Below are positions 1 to 5,680 of a stretch of DNA of 7,063 nt, piece by piece. Made by a program: the position numbers and the translations under genes. Position 1 is the first letter of the stretch. The number at the start of each line of letters is the position of its first letter. Under the pieces are notes generated by a model. That model had not been told where the DNA came from, searched no databases, and was given only the letters and a program-made list of their open reading frames with translations. Source of the stretch: Deltaproteobacteria bacterium (GTDB lineage: Bacteria > Desulfobacterota > Dissulfuribacteria > Dissulfuribacterales > UBA3076); NCBI GenBank assembly GCA_030618205.1, contig JAUXDR010000053.1, forward strand, positions 1-7,063. The letters are read 5' to 3'.

Positions 1-693
1 TCATGCTTTTTGAATCGAAGTTATCAGGGCTTCAGCCATCTTGAGGTCTTCCTGAGTGGTAATCTTGAAATTGCCGGGGCTGCCTTCCACCACGCCCACG
101 GCAACTCCTGAGACCTCCAGAAGGCCTGCTACGTCAGTAGCCCTTAGGCCCTTATCTTCTGCCAGTTTGTATGCAGACTGCAGATCTTCCTTTCTGCAGA
201 CCTGGGGCGTTTGGGCCAGATAGAGACGGCTCCGGTCCTGACTCCTGATAACAAGTGCGCCCTCATCAACTACTTTCACTGTGTCCTGTACAGGAACGGC
301 AAGGATGGCAGCTCCTATCTCCCGGGCCATAAAACACACAGCCTCTATTTGTGTAGGGGTCACAAGGGGTCTTGCGGCATCGTGTACCGCTACCCACTCA
401 ATTCCAGGATCTACTGCATCCAACCCTGATTTTACGGATTCCTGTCTGGTTGACCCTCCCGGCACCACTTTGACCCGGACCCTGTGGACCCATTTTTCTG
501 TTATTTCAATAGCAGAACCCTCGTCTGAAGGCGGCGCCACTACTATAAGTTCGCTAATCAGCTTTGATCTGTCAAATGCCTCAAGACTCCAGGCAAGAAC
601 AGGACGTCCTCCCAGGGCGAAAAACTGTTTTGGAATACTTGCGCCAAAACGTATACCAGCACCGGCGGCCACAATAATAGCTGAGATTTTCAT
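1..693 (-). CDS. ispD: 2-C-methyl-D-erythritol 4-phosphate cytidylyltransferase (IspD)
   Basis: A complete 230-residue protein, the usual IspD length. The family couples CTP with 2-C-methyl-D-erythritol 4-phosphate to give CDP-methylerythritol and pyrophosphate, the third step of the cytosolic MEP isoprenoid pathway. The N-terminal nucleotide-binding loop reads IIVAAGAGIRFG (6-17), followed by PKQF; R15 and K22 correspond to the catalytic Arg and Lys of the family. Further signatures are PGGSTRQESV (78-87), VHDAARP with D105 (103-109), QTPQV (161-165), TD at 186-187 and GNFKIT (207-212), whose Lys matches the C-terminal catalytic lysine. The ATG at 693 lies 16 bases past the glcD-like stop, with only a weak GGAAA ribosome site before it, so it is probably the third gene of the dnaA-led string. 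The stop codon is at the very edge of the window, so whether ispF follows cannot be seen. Identity is secure; nothing is odd about the protein. Confidence 0.95.
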   Translation of the reverse strand: MKISAIIVAAGAGIRFGASIPKQFFALGGRPVLAWSLEAFDRSKLISELIVVAPPSDEGSAIEITEKWVHRVRVKVVPGGSTRQESVKSGLDAVDPGIEWVAVHDAARPLVTPTQIEAVCFMAREIGAAILAVPVQDTVKVVDEGALVIRSQDRSRLYLAQTPQVCRKEDLQSAYKLAEDKGLRATDVAGLLEVSGVAVGVVEGSPGNFKITTQEDLKMAEALITSIQKA

Positions 694-709
694 AGTATTT
701 CCACGGCCA

Positions 710-2086
710 TTATGGAAACACCTTTCCTGGATTCAGGATATTCCTGGGATCAAATACCTTTTTTATACCCCTCATGATCTCAAGGCCCCTCTTATCTATC
801 TCCATTTTAATAAAAGGTTTTTTTGTAAGACCAATGCCATGCTCACCTGAAATAGTCCCTCCAAGTGCCAATGTTGCCTCCATGACCTCCATAACAGCGG
901 CCTCTCCCCTGTGCTTTTCTTCCCTGTCACTCAGGTCAAGCAAGAGATTTACATGAAGATTTCCATCACCTGCGTGGCCAAAGCTGAGGATTGTGATCCG
1001 GTTTTTCCTGCCTATTTTTTCCAGTTCACTTATCATCTCCGGCAGGCAACTCCTTGGAACGCATATATCTTCATTGATTTTATCTGGGAATCCAAGGGTC
1101 CTGATAGAAGGGGCCATGCCCTGTCTGGCAGACCAGAAGGCCTTTGCTTGATCCTTGGACTTTGCCACATGTATGTCAGTTGCCCCGCAGTTCTTGCAGG
1201 AGTTCTTCACTTCCTCAAGTTGCCTCGGAATAGATTCCCGAACACCATCCACTTCAATAAGCAGCATGGCATCGGCCCTGTCAGGTATTGCAACCGGAAG
1301 CTGCCCTGATATCAATTCAATACTCAGCTTATCAAGAAATTCCGCACATCTGGGCAGAATCCTTGATTCGAAGAGGCTTACCACTGTATTCGAGGCTGAT
1401 TTTGCATCTGGAAAAAACGCGATAAGCGTGCCCTCTGCTTCCGGGCTAGGTATAAGCTTCAAGGTGATCCTGGTCACGATACCCAGCATGCCCTCAGAGC
1501 CTACCACCAGTCTGGTAAGATCGTATCCCACTACTCCTTTTGCCGTCCGGGTGCCTGTGTGAATCACACTCCCGTCAGCAAGCACCAACTCAAGGGCCAT
1601 GACATAGTCCCTGGTAACACCATATTTTACCGCCCTTGGTCCTCCGGCACCAGTGGCCACGTTTCCTCCAATAGTGCAAAAACGCATACTCGCAGGGTCC
1701 GGTGGATAAAACAGCCCGTGTCGTGACACTTCTTCCTGCAACTTCCCTGTAACGACTCCGGGTTCTACCAGGGCGGTGAGGTCCCCGGGGTTGATGGATA
1801 TTATCCGGTCCATCCTGGTAAAACAGAGCGTAAGCCCTCCATTAATCGGGACAGATGCCCCTGTAGTACCTGTGCCGGCACCCCTGGGGAATACTGCCAA
1901 GCCTTCTTGATTTGCAAGGGAAAGTACCTGAGAGACTTCTTCAGTAGATCCCGGAAGGGCTACGGCCTCTGGTAGGGAGCTGACGCTGCTGGCATCATAG
2001 GAGTAGCACTTCAGGTCAGCAGGATCTGTGGAAAAATTCTCAGGCCCCACAATCTCCAAAATCCGTCGGACCAGAGTCTTTTTCAT
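710..2086 (-). CDS. glcD: FAD-linked 2-hydroxyacid dehydrogenase (GlcD / D-lactate dehydrogenase type)
   Basis: A complete 458-residue flavoprotein of the VAO/PCMH family with a FAD-oxidase C-terminal domain; members are typically about 450-500 residues. The FAD-binding half shows PRGAGTGTTGASVP (67-80), TIGGNVATGAGGPRAVKYG (138-156) and VVGSEGMLGIVT (194-205). The substrate half shows HAGDGNLHVN (371-380; H371 and H378 are the usual metal ligands), GTISGEHGIG (410-419) and the terminal DPRNILNPGKVF. Such enzymes oxidise glycolate, D-lactate or other D-2-hydroxyacids and pass electrons to a partner or the quinone pool. No GlcE, GlcF or iron-sulfur partner is encoded here, so the substrate and acceptor are unknown and the symbol denotes the family only. 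No signal peptide or membrane segment is visible. It lies 27 bases after dnaA. The leader before ATG 2086 is pyrimidine-rich repeat sequence with no Shine-Dalgarno, so initiation may be weak or coupled to dnaA translation. Confidence 0.9.
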   Translation of the reverse strand: MKKTLVRRILEIVGPENFSTDPADLKCYSYDASSVSSLPEAVALPGSTEEVSQVLSLANQEGLAVFPRGAGTGTTGASVPINGGLTLCFTRMDRIISINPGDLTALVEPGVVTGKLQEEVSRHGLFYPPDPASMRFCTIGGNVATGAGGPRAVKYGVTRDYVMALELVLADGSVIHTGTRTAKGVVGYDLTRLVVGSEGMLGIVTRITLKLIPSPEAEGTLIAFFPDAKSASNTVVSLFESRILPRCAEFLDKLSIELISGQLPVAIPDRADAMLLIEVDGVRESIPRQLEEVKNSCKNCGATDIHVAKSKDQAKAFWSARQGMAPSIRTLGFPDKINEDICVPRSCLPEMISELEKIGRKNRITILSFGHAGDGNLHVNLLLDLSDREEKHRGEAAVMEVMEATLALGGTISGEHGIGLTKKPFIKMEIDKRGLEIMRGIKKVFDPRNILNPGKVFP

Positions 2087-2095
2087 TATTAGAGA

Positions 2096-2115
2096 GGTTC
2101 AAGGTTCAGAGGTTC
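2096..2115. repeat. GGTTC short repeat, copy 1 (dnaA/glcD junction)
   Basis: Three GGTTC units begin at 2096, 2103 and 2111 (spacing 7 then 8). The same 20-base arrangement recurs at 5681-5700 with 19 of 20 bases identical, so it is a dispersed element rather than chance. It fills most of the 27-base dnaA-glcD gap. It contributes bases of the dnaA TGA stop (2114-2116) and takes the place where the glcD-like gene should have a ribosome-binding site. I recall similar GGTTCAGAGGTTC sequences between genes in deltaproteobacterial genomes; that is recognition, not a search. Confidence 0.75.
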
Positions 2116-3442
2116 AGTTTTGCCACTGCTGTTTTTCCAGTTGATTGATCAGAAATTCTATTTGGTGCCTGAGCTTACCGGACTCATCCATCTGTTGCTT
2201 TATACGGTTAACAGAGTGCAACACAGTGGCATGATCACGGCTGAACTCTCTCCCGATTGCCTCAAGAGAAGACTCAGTATAGCGGCGGGCAAGATACATG
2301 CCCACTTGTCTCGGCCGTGCAATAGACCTCTTTCTGGATTTTGAGCAGATCTCATCCCTGCTCAACTGAAAATGACGGCAGATCATTTTCCTTATATCCA
2401 CGACAGTAATTGCCTCAGGTTCTCCGACCAGGTCTTTAACCACTTCTTGAGCCAGATCCATATCAACAGGCTGTCTGAGTAGCGAGGATTTGGTCACAAG
2501 GCCAATCACTGCCCCTTCGATCCGCCTGACATCGCCCTTCAGGTGCTGGGCAAGAAAATCAATAATCTCTTCTTTAAGACATATTCCATGATTCTTGGCC
2601 TTACGTTCAATAATTTTTTTCCTGGTGGACAGATCCGGGGGATTTATGGAGGTGATAAGCCCGCTAGCCAGTCTTGATCGCAGTTGATCGTTCACACTGT
2701 GTATCTGCCTCGGGAGTTGACTTCCAGTAAAGATTATTGTCTTTCCCTCGTCCATAAGGGGATCAAGGGCCAGGGCCAGTTCTGCCTGGGTCCTTTCTCT
2801 TCCCGCAAAGGAATGGACCTCTTCAAGGAGTAGAACGTCACAATCCTTTTGATAGCGACTTACAAAGGCTTCCATTTGCCCGTTTTTTATTGATCTTACG
2901 ACCTGAGTGGTGAAATCATTGGCAGTAAGATAGCGAAGTCTCGTATCCGGTCTTTCTTCAAATATTTTTTGCCCCACTGCCTGGGTAAGATGGCTTTTCC
3001 CAAGTCCTGCCTCAGAGTGCAGGTAAATTACATTATTGTGATTATCCCCTCCGTTAGCTGTAGCCCAACAAGCTGAAAAGGCATAGCGATTGCTGTCCCC
3101 AACCACAAACTCATTAAAGGTGAAGCGTTCACAGAACCTGGGCCTCGGCACTTCACTGGGGGCGAAGTTTGGAAGGTGTAGCTGATCCCGTGCGGCCTCT
3201 TTTGCGATTTCGGCAGGAGAAAGCCTTATTTTCCAGGTATGTTCCTTTTGAATAAGTGCTTCCTTCAGCATGGGCAAATAGTGCTCCTGGACCCAGGAAA
3301 CAAAAAACTGATTGGGGCAGTGGATAATAATAGTGTCACCATCTATCCCCCCATAGGTCAGAGGGGCAATCCACACCCGATAGCTGCCTTCAGGTATCCT
3401 GAGACGAAGAACTTCTTTTAGACCTTGCCAGACGTTTTCCAT
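2114..3442 (-). CDS. dnaA: Chromosomal replication initiator protein DnaA
   Basis: A complete 442-residue DnaA, a normal length for the family, with all four domains. Domain I (about 1-65) is the helicase/partner-binding N-terminal fold and domain II (about 75-103) is a short linker. Domain III (about 104-325) is the AAA+ ATPase. Its P-loop SEAGLGKS (143-150) has Ser where most DnaA proteins have the first Gly. Its Walker B LLLEEVH (204-210) has Glu-Glu for the usual Asp-Asp. The sensor I stretch is FTGSQLPRQI (238-247), the arginine-finger region is LRSRLASGL (254-262) and sensor II is DVRRIEG (304-310). Domain IV ends in the DNA-binding signature with ARPRQVGMYLARR (375-387) and RDHATVLHSVNRI (402-414). 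The protein binds DnaA boxes and opens oriC. The ATG at 3442 has a weak AGGT eight bases upstream. It heads the minus-strand gene string. dnaN and recF are absent. Confidence 0.97.
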   Translation of the reverse strand: MENVWQGLKEVLRLRIPEGSYRVWIAPLTYGGIDGDTIIIHCPNQFFVSWVQEHYLPMLKEALIQKEHTWKIRLSPAEIAKEAARDQLHLPNFAPSEVPRPRFCERFTFNEFVVGDSNRYAFSACWATANGGDNHNNVIYLHSEAGLGKSHLTQAVGQKIFEERPDTRLRYLTANDFTTQVVRSIKNGQMEAFVSRYQKDCDVLLLEEVHSFAGRERTQAELALALDPLMDEGKTIIFTGSQLPRQIHSVNDQLRSRLASGLITSINPPDLSTRKKIIERKAKNHGICLKEEIIDFLAQHLKGDVRRIEGAVIGLVTKSSLLRQPVDMDLAQEVVKDLVGEPEAITVVDIRKMICRHFQLSRDEICSKSRKRSIARPRQVGMYLARRYTESSLEAIGREFSRDHATVLHSVNRIKQQMDESGKLRHQIEFLINQLEKQQWQN

Positions 3443-3491
3443 TTATGATGACCTAACACAATTGCGACCTTTAATTGCTTTTTGGAAGTTC

Positions 3492-3521
3492 ATTATCCTA
3501 ACTACAGACTAATTTTAACAA
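3492..3521 (-). promoter_or_regulatory. Candidate sigma-70-type promoter of dnaA
   Basis: Read on the minus strand, TTGTTA (3516-3521) lies 18 bases before GATAAT (3492-3497), which matches the TATAAT consensus at five of six positions. Transcription would start near 3485 and leave a leader of about 40 bases before the dnaA ATG at 3442. The -35 match is only moderate. The assignment rests on hexamers and position alone. Confidence 0.4.
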
Positions 3522-3610
3522 GGTCCAAATCTGATTTCACCCAACCAACATGAAAGTGGTTATAACCTACTGCAACTCTTGATCAATTTGTTTGAAAGGA
3601 CTTTTTCGGC

Positions 3611-3640
3611 AGGATAAACAGGATTATCATTTATCCTGTT
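3611..3640. repeat. AGGATAAACAGGAT-type repeat with hairpin
   Basis: AACAGGAT (3617-3624) and ATCCTGTT (3633-3640) form an 8-base-pair stem around an 8-base loop. An alternative pairing of GGATAAA (3612-3618) with TTTATCC (3630-3636) is also possible. No T-run follows on either strand, so an intrinsic terminator is unlikely. The wording resembles dispersed CAGGATTAACAGGATTAT elements I recall from deltaproteobacterial intergenic regions. It lies about 90 bases upstream of the candidate dnaA promoter. Confidence 0.55.
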
Positions 3641-3669
3641 GACCTGGTCAAAAAAATGGAAAATTCTAT

Positions 3670-3728
3670 ATTATGAACATATGAACATCGGTTTTTGACA
3701 AATATCTAATTCTGGTCTAGTTCATAAT
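3670..3728. repeat. ATGAACAT tandem pair plus inverted ATTATGAAC/GTTCATAAT
   Basis: ATGAACAT occurs twice in direct abutment (3673-3680 and 3681-3688). ATTATGAAC (3670-3678) is also matched by its exact reverse complement GTTCATAAT (3720-3728), giving a 9-base perfect inverted repeat with a 41-base interval. A perfect TTGACA (3695-3700) lies between the arms, but no -10 hexamer sits at a workable distance on the plus strand. The arrangement looks like protein-binding sites, but the protein is unknown. Confidence 0.4.
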
Positions 3729-3788
3729 GAAGCTATATCCTGCTGTCAAAGTGGAGAAAGGGAGATTTTTCTTAAGTCAGCACATGAG

Positions 3789-3797
3789 TTATCAACA
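3789..3797 (+). promoter_or_regulatory. DnaA-box-like 9-mer
   Basis: TTATCAACA differs from the TTATNCACA DnaA-box consensus at one position. It is the best match I found in the intergenic region. The only other one-mismatch site (TGTGGATTA, 4223-4231) lies in a dispersed repeat. One weak box near dnaA may reflect dnaA autoregulation or chance rather than an origin. Confidence 0.25.
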
Positions 3798-3844
3798 AGG
3801 GGCTATCTTATGGATTTTTTGTTGCTTTTTTTGACGATTTGCGT

Positions 3845-3904
3845 AACTTACGGAGAAGATAAGGTTTTTATCTTTCGTAAAAATTCGTATAATTCTCGTA
3901 AGTT
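3845..3904. repeat. Nested inverted repeat with alternative pairings
   Basis: The outer arms AACTTACGGAGAA (3845-3857) and TTCTCGTAAGTT (3893-3904) are complementary over 12 bases, with one extra G in the left arm. Inside is a perfect 7-base-pair hairpin, AAGATAA / TTATCTT (3856-3862 and 3868-3874), with loop GGTTT. TTACG at 3848-3852 can pair with CGTAA at either 3876-3880 or 3897-3901, so two mutually exclusive folds exist. CGTA motifs start at 3876, 3886 and 3897, near helical spacing. The pattern suits an operator or a structured leader; the function is not known. Confidence 0.6.
3865..3893 (+). promoter_or_regulatory. Possible plus-strand promoter with perfect TATAAT
   Basis: A perfect TATAAT (3888-3893) lies 17 bases after a poor -35 match, TTTTTA (3865-3870). 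Transcription would begin near 3900, inside the right arm of the surrounding inverted repeat, and run about 330 bases to the HD-domain gene. CGTAA/CGTAT motifs lie upstream of, overlapping and downstream of the hexamer, as operator copies would. In such AT-rich DNA a TATAAT alone is weak evidence. Confidence 0.3.
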
Positions 3905-4165
3905 CTCCTGTTAAACACGGTTTCTCAACATCTTTTTCAAACAACCGGAACTTACTAATTCTTCAATTTTCATCCAATTTTTAGAATTTTCTATCTGCAG
4001 CTTTTTTTATGAATAAAGATTCATGACATCGGCCTTGAGGCAAAGCACAGATTTCAGTGTCGTTTGGTGTGTTTATGAATGAAGCTGTTCTTGTAATATC
4101 ATTGTCGTTTTGGCATAGTGGCAAAATGGAATATAACAGATCACACTCCTTGACAGGAAATGAAC

Positions 4166-4189
4166 TACCCTGTGGCAAGCCACGGGGTA
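4166..4189. repeat. REP-like palindrome
   Basis: TACCCTGTGGC (4166-4176) and GCCACGGGGTA (4179-4189) form an 11-base-pair stem with one T-G wobble; in RNA the innermost bases would open to a CAAG loop. Compact GC-rich hairpins of this kind in AT-rich intergenic DNA are typical of REP elements mobilised by single-strand Y1 (RAYT) transposases. No such transposase is in the window. No T-run follows, so it is not a classical terminator. Confidence 0.6.
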
Positions 4190-4200
4190 TCAATTAGAGC

Positions 4201-4230
4201 AATCTGCGTAATCTGCGTAATCTGTGGATT
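4201..4230. repeat. CTGCGTAAT nonamer tandem repeat
   Basis: Three 9-base units begin at 4204, 4213 and 4222: two exact CTGCGTAAT copies and a diverged CTGTGGATT, preceded by a partial AAT. The array ends three bases before the HD-domain ATG and holds no Shine-Dalgarno sequence. It is open in the frame of that gene back to a TAG at 4195 and would read NLRNLRNLWIK, but the only near-start codons there are CTG. I recall AATCTGCGTAATCTGTGG repeats from many environmental genomes. Confidence 0.7.
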
Positions 4231-4233
4231 AAA

Positions 4234-4842
4234 ATGGAACTCCTTGACAGGGAAAGGTGCCTGGCTCTCTTGCAAAAGTATCGAGTACCGGCACACATAG
4301 TGTCCCACAGTCTCAGAGTAGCCCAGGTGGGGATGTTTATTTCAGCTCATCTCAAAATGGCAGGTGAAGATCTTGATATCGGCCTGGTGGAGGCAGGTGG
4401 CCTTCTCCATGATATAACCAAGATGGACTCTGTTCATACAGGGCAGAATCATGCCTTATCGGCCTTCAGATTGCTTGAGTCTCTAGGGTATCATGCGGTG
4501 GCGGATATAGCTCGTCAACACGTGCGTCTCGACCGGAGCATTAGACATGATCCAATAATAACCGAGGCCTTACTTGTGAACTATGCAGATAAGCGTGTGA
4601 AGCACACATCCATAGTCACATTATCAGAAAGGTTTGAGGACCTGTTAATACGTTATGGAACCACTCCGGAGCGCCGGGAAATGATCAGGAAGCTTCATGA
4701 TGAAATAGAGGAAATCGAGTTTCTTATCTTCACAAAGCTGGATATCGGACCTGCCGGGTTGAATGACCTGAATGTCCTTGACCCGGCAACCAGAGTGAAT
4801 GCCGATGGCGAAACTGGAAATTTGAAATTTGAAATTAGCTAA
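4234..4842 (+). CDS. HD-domain (HDIG-type) metal-dependent phosphohydrolase
   Basis: A 202-residue cytosolic protein with one HD domain. The metal-binding set is visible: H25 (in AHIVSHSLRVAQVG), H59-D60 in LLHDITK (57-63), H96 in ARQHVRL and D119 in NYADKRVKH (116-123). A helical tail follows, including EIEEIEF (about 152-158). HD proteins hydrolyse phosphate esters, often of nucleotides; the substrate cannot be read from sequence. The ATG at 4234 is the only good start before the domain, but the leader is repeat DNA without a ribosome site. The last residues (NLKFEIS) are encoded by a GAAATTT repeat, so the native C-terminus was probably shorter or different. The metallo-hydrolase gene follows after 127 bases but has its own ribosome site and possibly its own promoter, so a shared operon is uncertain. 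Confidence 0.85.
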   Translation: MELLDRERCLALLQKYRVPAHIVSHSLRVAQVGMFISAHLKMAGEDLDIGLVEAGGLLHDITKMDSVHTGQNHALSAFRLLESLGYHAVADIARQHVRLDRSIRHDPIITEALLVNYADKRVKHTSIVTLSERFEDLLIRYGTTPERREMIRKLHDEIEEIEFLIFTKLDIGPAGLNDLNVLDPATRVNADGETGNLKFEIS

Positions 4843-4888
4843 TGCATCTACACCCTTGTGTTTTTCCCAATTTCAAGTTTCAAATTTC
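4817..4888. repeat. GAAATTT heptamer inverted repeat
   Basis: The left arm (4817-4836) is GAAATTT, GAAATTT, GAAATT. The right arm (4869-4888) is its reverse complement with one mismatch in 20 bases. The arms are separated by 32 bases. The left arm lies inside the coding end of the HD-domain gene, which stops at 4842 with TAA, and encodes its final residues. A long AT-rich hairpin could form in the mRNA. There is no T-run after it, so termination is possible but not indicated. It looks like a small dispersed element. Confidence 0.7.
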
Positions 4889-4910
4889 ACTGCCAAAATG
4901 TAAACTACTT

Positions 4911-4940
4911 TTGACTTGTCATGAAGAATGAAAATTTTTA
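4911..4940 (+). promoter_or_regulatory. Weak candidate promoter of the metallo-hydrolase gene
   Basis: TTGACT (4911-4916) is a five-of-six -35 match, followed after 18 bases by TTTTTA (4935-4940), a poor -10 in an AT-rich stretch. It sits between the heptamer inverted repeat and the start at 4970, where a promoter would be expected. The -10 is not distinctive. Confidence 0.25.
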
Positions 4941-4957
4941 TTATTTATACTTATTAG

Positions 4958-4964
4958 AAAGGAG
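4958..4964 (+). promoter_or_regulatory. Strong ribosome-binding site before the metallo-hydrolase
   Basis: AAAGGAG ends five bases before ATG 4970 and fixes that start. It is the only strong Shine-Dalgarno in front of a gene in this window. Confidence 0.8.
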
Positions 4965-4969
4965 CAGTC

Positions 4970-5671
4970 ATGTCTCATAAACTCAGCTTTTTTGGTCATT
5001 CAGCCTTTAGGATAGTGACAGAACAGGATTTAAAGATATGGATTGATCCATGGCTGGACAATCCTCAAGCCGCAGGCAAGCCTGACTCACTGGATGCCGA
5101 TCTTATTCTTATTACTCATGCCCATGAAGATCACATGGGAAACTGCCTGAGCATGGCCAGATCATCTACCACTGAAGTAGTAGCAATCCACGAAATACAG
5201 CAATATCTCCTTATCAAGGGCCTTCCAAACGTAACAGGTATGAATATCGGAGGAACCTATATCACAAAAGGAGTTGCAATCACCATGGTACCCGCGCTTC
5301 ACAGCTCTTCGATCCAAGAGGGCGATGAGATCCTCTATGGCGGAGAGGCCGCAGGCTTTGTGATTCGCCTTGAAAACGGACTCATTCTTTACTATGCAGG
5401 AGACACTGGCCTGTTTGGGGATATGGCCCTGATAGGAGGGATGTATCGGCCTGAGATTACCATGGTCCCCATAGGAAACCACTATACCATGGGACCCAGA
5501 GAAGCGGCCTGTGCCTGCAAATTCATTAGGGCACAGAAAGTCATCCCTATGCACTATGGCTCCTTCCCTGCTCTTACAGGCACTGTAGAGGAATTCAGAA
5601 AGGAACTCGCGTCCCAGCAAGTTGATACTGAGTTAGTAGAGCTGAAGCCGGGTGAGAGTATGTCCATGTAA
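4970..5671 (+). CDS. Metallo-beta-lactamase-fold hydrolase, UPF0173 type
   Basis: A complete 233-residue protein, close to the usual size of UPF0173 metal-dependent hydrolases. It opens with LSFFGHSAFRI (5-15) and IDPWLDNP (25-32). The metal-binding signature is THAHEDH (49-55; H50, H52, D54, H55). Further expected ligands or motifs are H111 in PALHSS, D145 in YAGDTGLF (142-149), PIGNHYTMGP (167-176) and H195 in PMHYG (193-197). The full two-metal set is present, so it should be an active cytosolic hydrolase. No signal peptide is visible and the physiological substrate of the family is not established. The start is fixed by AAAGGAG. The gene converges on the pabB fusion gene with 33 bases between the stop codons, and that gap is repeat sequence. 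Family assignment is firm; function is open. Confidence 0.88.
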   Translation: MSHKLSFFGHSAFRIVTEQDLKIWIDPWLDNPQAAGKPDSLDADLILITHAHEDHMGNCLSMARSSTTEVVAIHEIQQYLLIKGLPNVTGMNIGGTYITKGVAITMVPALHSSSIQEGDEILYGGEAAGFVIRLENGLILYYAGDTGLFGDMALIGGMYRPEITMVPIGNHYTMGPREAACACKFIRAQKVIPMHYGSFPALTGTVEEFRKELASQQVDTELVELKPGESMSM

Positions 5672-5680
5672 AGGTTTAAA

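Larger units (their letters stand above)
3443..4233. other. AT-rich 791-base divergent intergenic region
   Basis: This region separates the dnaA string (minus) from the HD and metallo-hydrolase genes (plus). I find no convincing gene: the longest reading frame, 70 codons on the minus strand at 3981-4193, begins inside a REP-like hairpin and resembles nothing. In order it holds a candidate dnaA promoter, an AGGATAAACAGGAT-type hairpin, ATGAACAT repeats, one DnaA-box-like 9-mer, a nested hairpin around a TATAAT, an AT-rich stretch of about 100 bases (3905-4000), an unexplained stretch (4000-4140), a REP-like hairpin and a nonamer repeat abutting the next start codon. Position and base composition fit oriC, but the DnaA boxes are too few and weak to claim it. 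Confidence 0.6.
4145..4251. repeat. 13-base direct repeats flanking the REP and nonamer elements
   Basis: ACTCCTTGACAGG occurs at 4145-4157 and again at 4239-4251, the second copy within the first codons of the HD-domain gene. The 81 bases between them hold the REP-like hairpin and the CTGCGTAAT array almost exclusively. This could be a target-site duplication around an inserted composite element, or a local duplication of the gene start. Confidence 0.5.

Noticed and set aside
281..850. A 189-codon plus-strand frame across ispD and the glcD-like gene
   Set aside because: It is antisense to two well-supported genes and has a low-complexity, domain-free translation.
3695..3728. Promoter from TTGACA (3695) to CATAAT (3723)
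   Set aside because: The spacer would be 22 bases, too long for a sigma-70 promoter.
4009..4024. Hairpin ATGAAT-AAAG-ATTCAT next to a T-run, as an intrinsic terminator
   Set aside because: The T-run precedes the hairpin on the plus strand and is an A-run after it on the minus strand, so neither orientation gives a terminator.
4112..4126. Sigma-54-like site at TTGGCATAGTGGCAA
   Set aside because: The spacing between the GG and GC elements is too short for a -24/-12 promoter.
3981..4193. A 70-codon minus-strand reading frame in the intergenic region
   Set aside because: It starts inside the REP-like hairpin, has no ribosome site, resembles no known protein and overlaps structured intergenic DNA.
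4201..4230. Short repeats considered as a CRISPR array
   Set aside because: Units of 7-9 bases with no spacers and no cas genes; these are simple tandem repeats.
5162..5620. A 152-codon minus-strand frame inside the metallo-hydrolase
   Set aside because: It is a shadow of the UPF0173-type gene, whose metal-binding motifs are complete on the plus strand.
4234..5671. HD phosphohydrolase plus metallo-hydrolase as a defence or signalling pair
   Set aside because: Both are common housekeeping-type families, the second has its own strong ribosome site, and no nucleotide cyclase, sensor, effector or nuclease is nearby.
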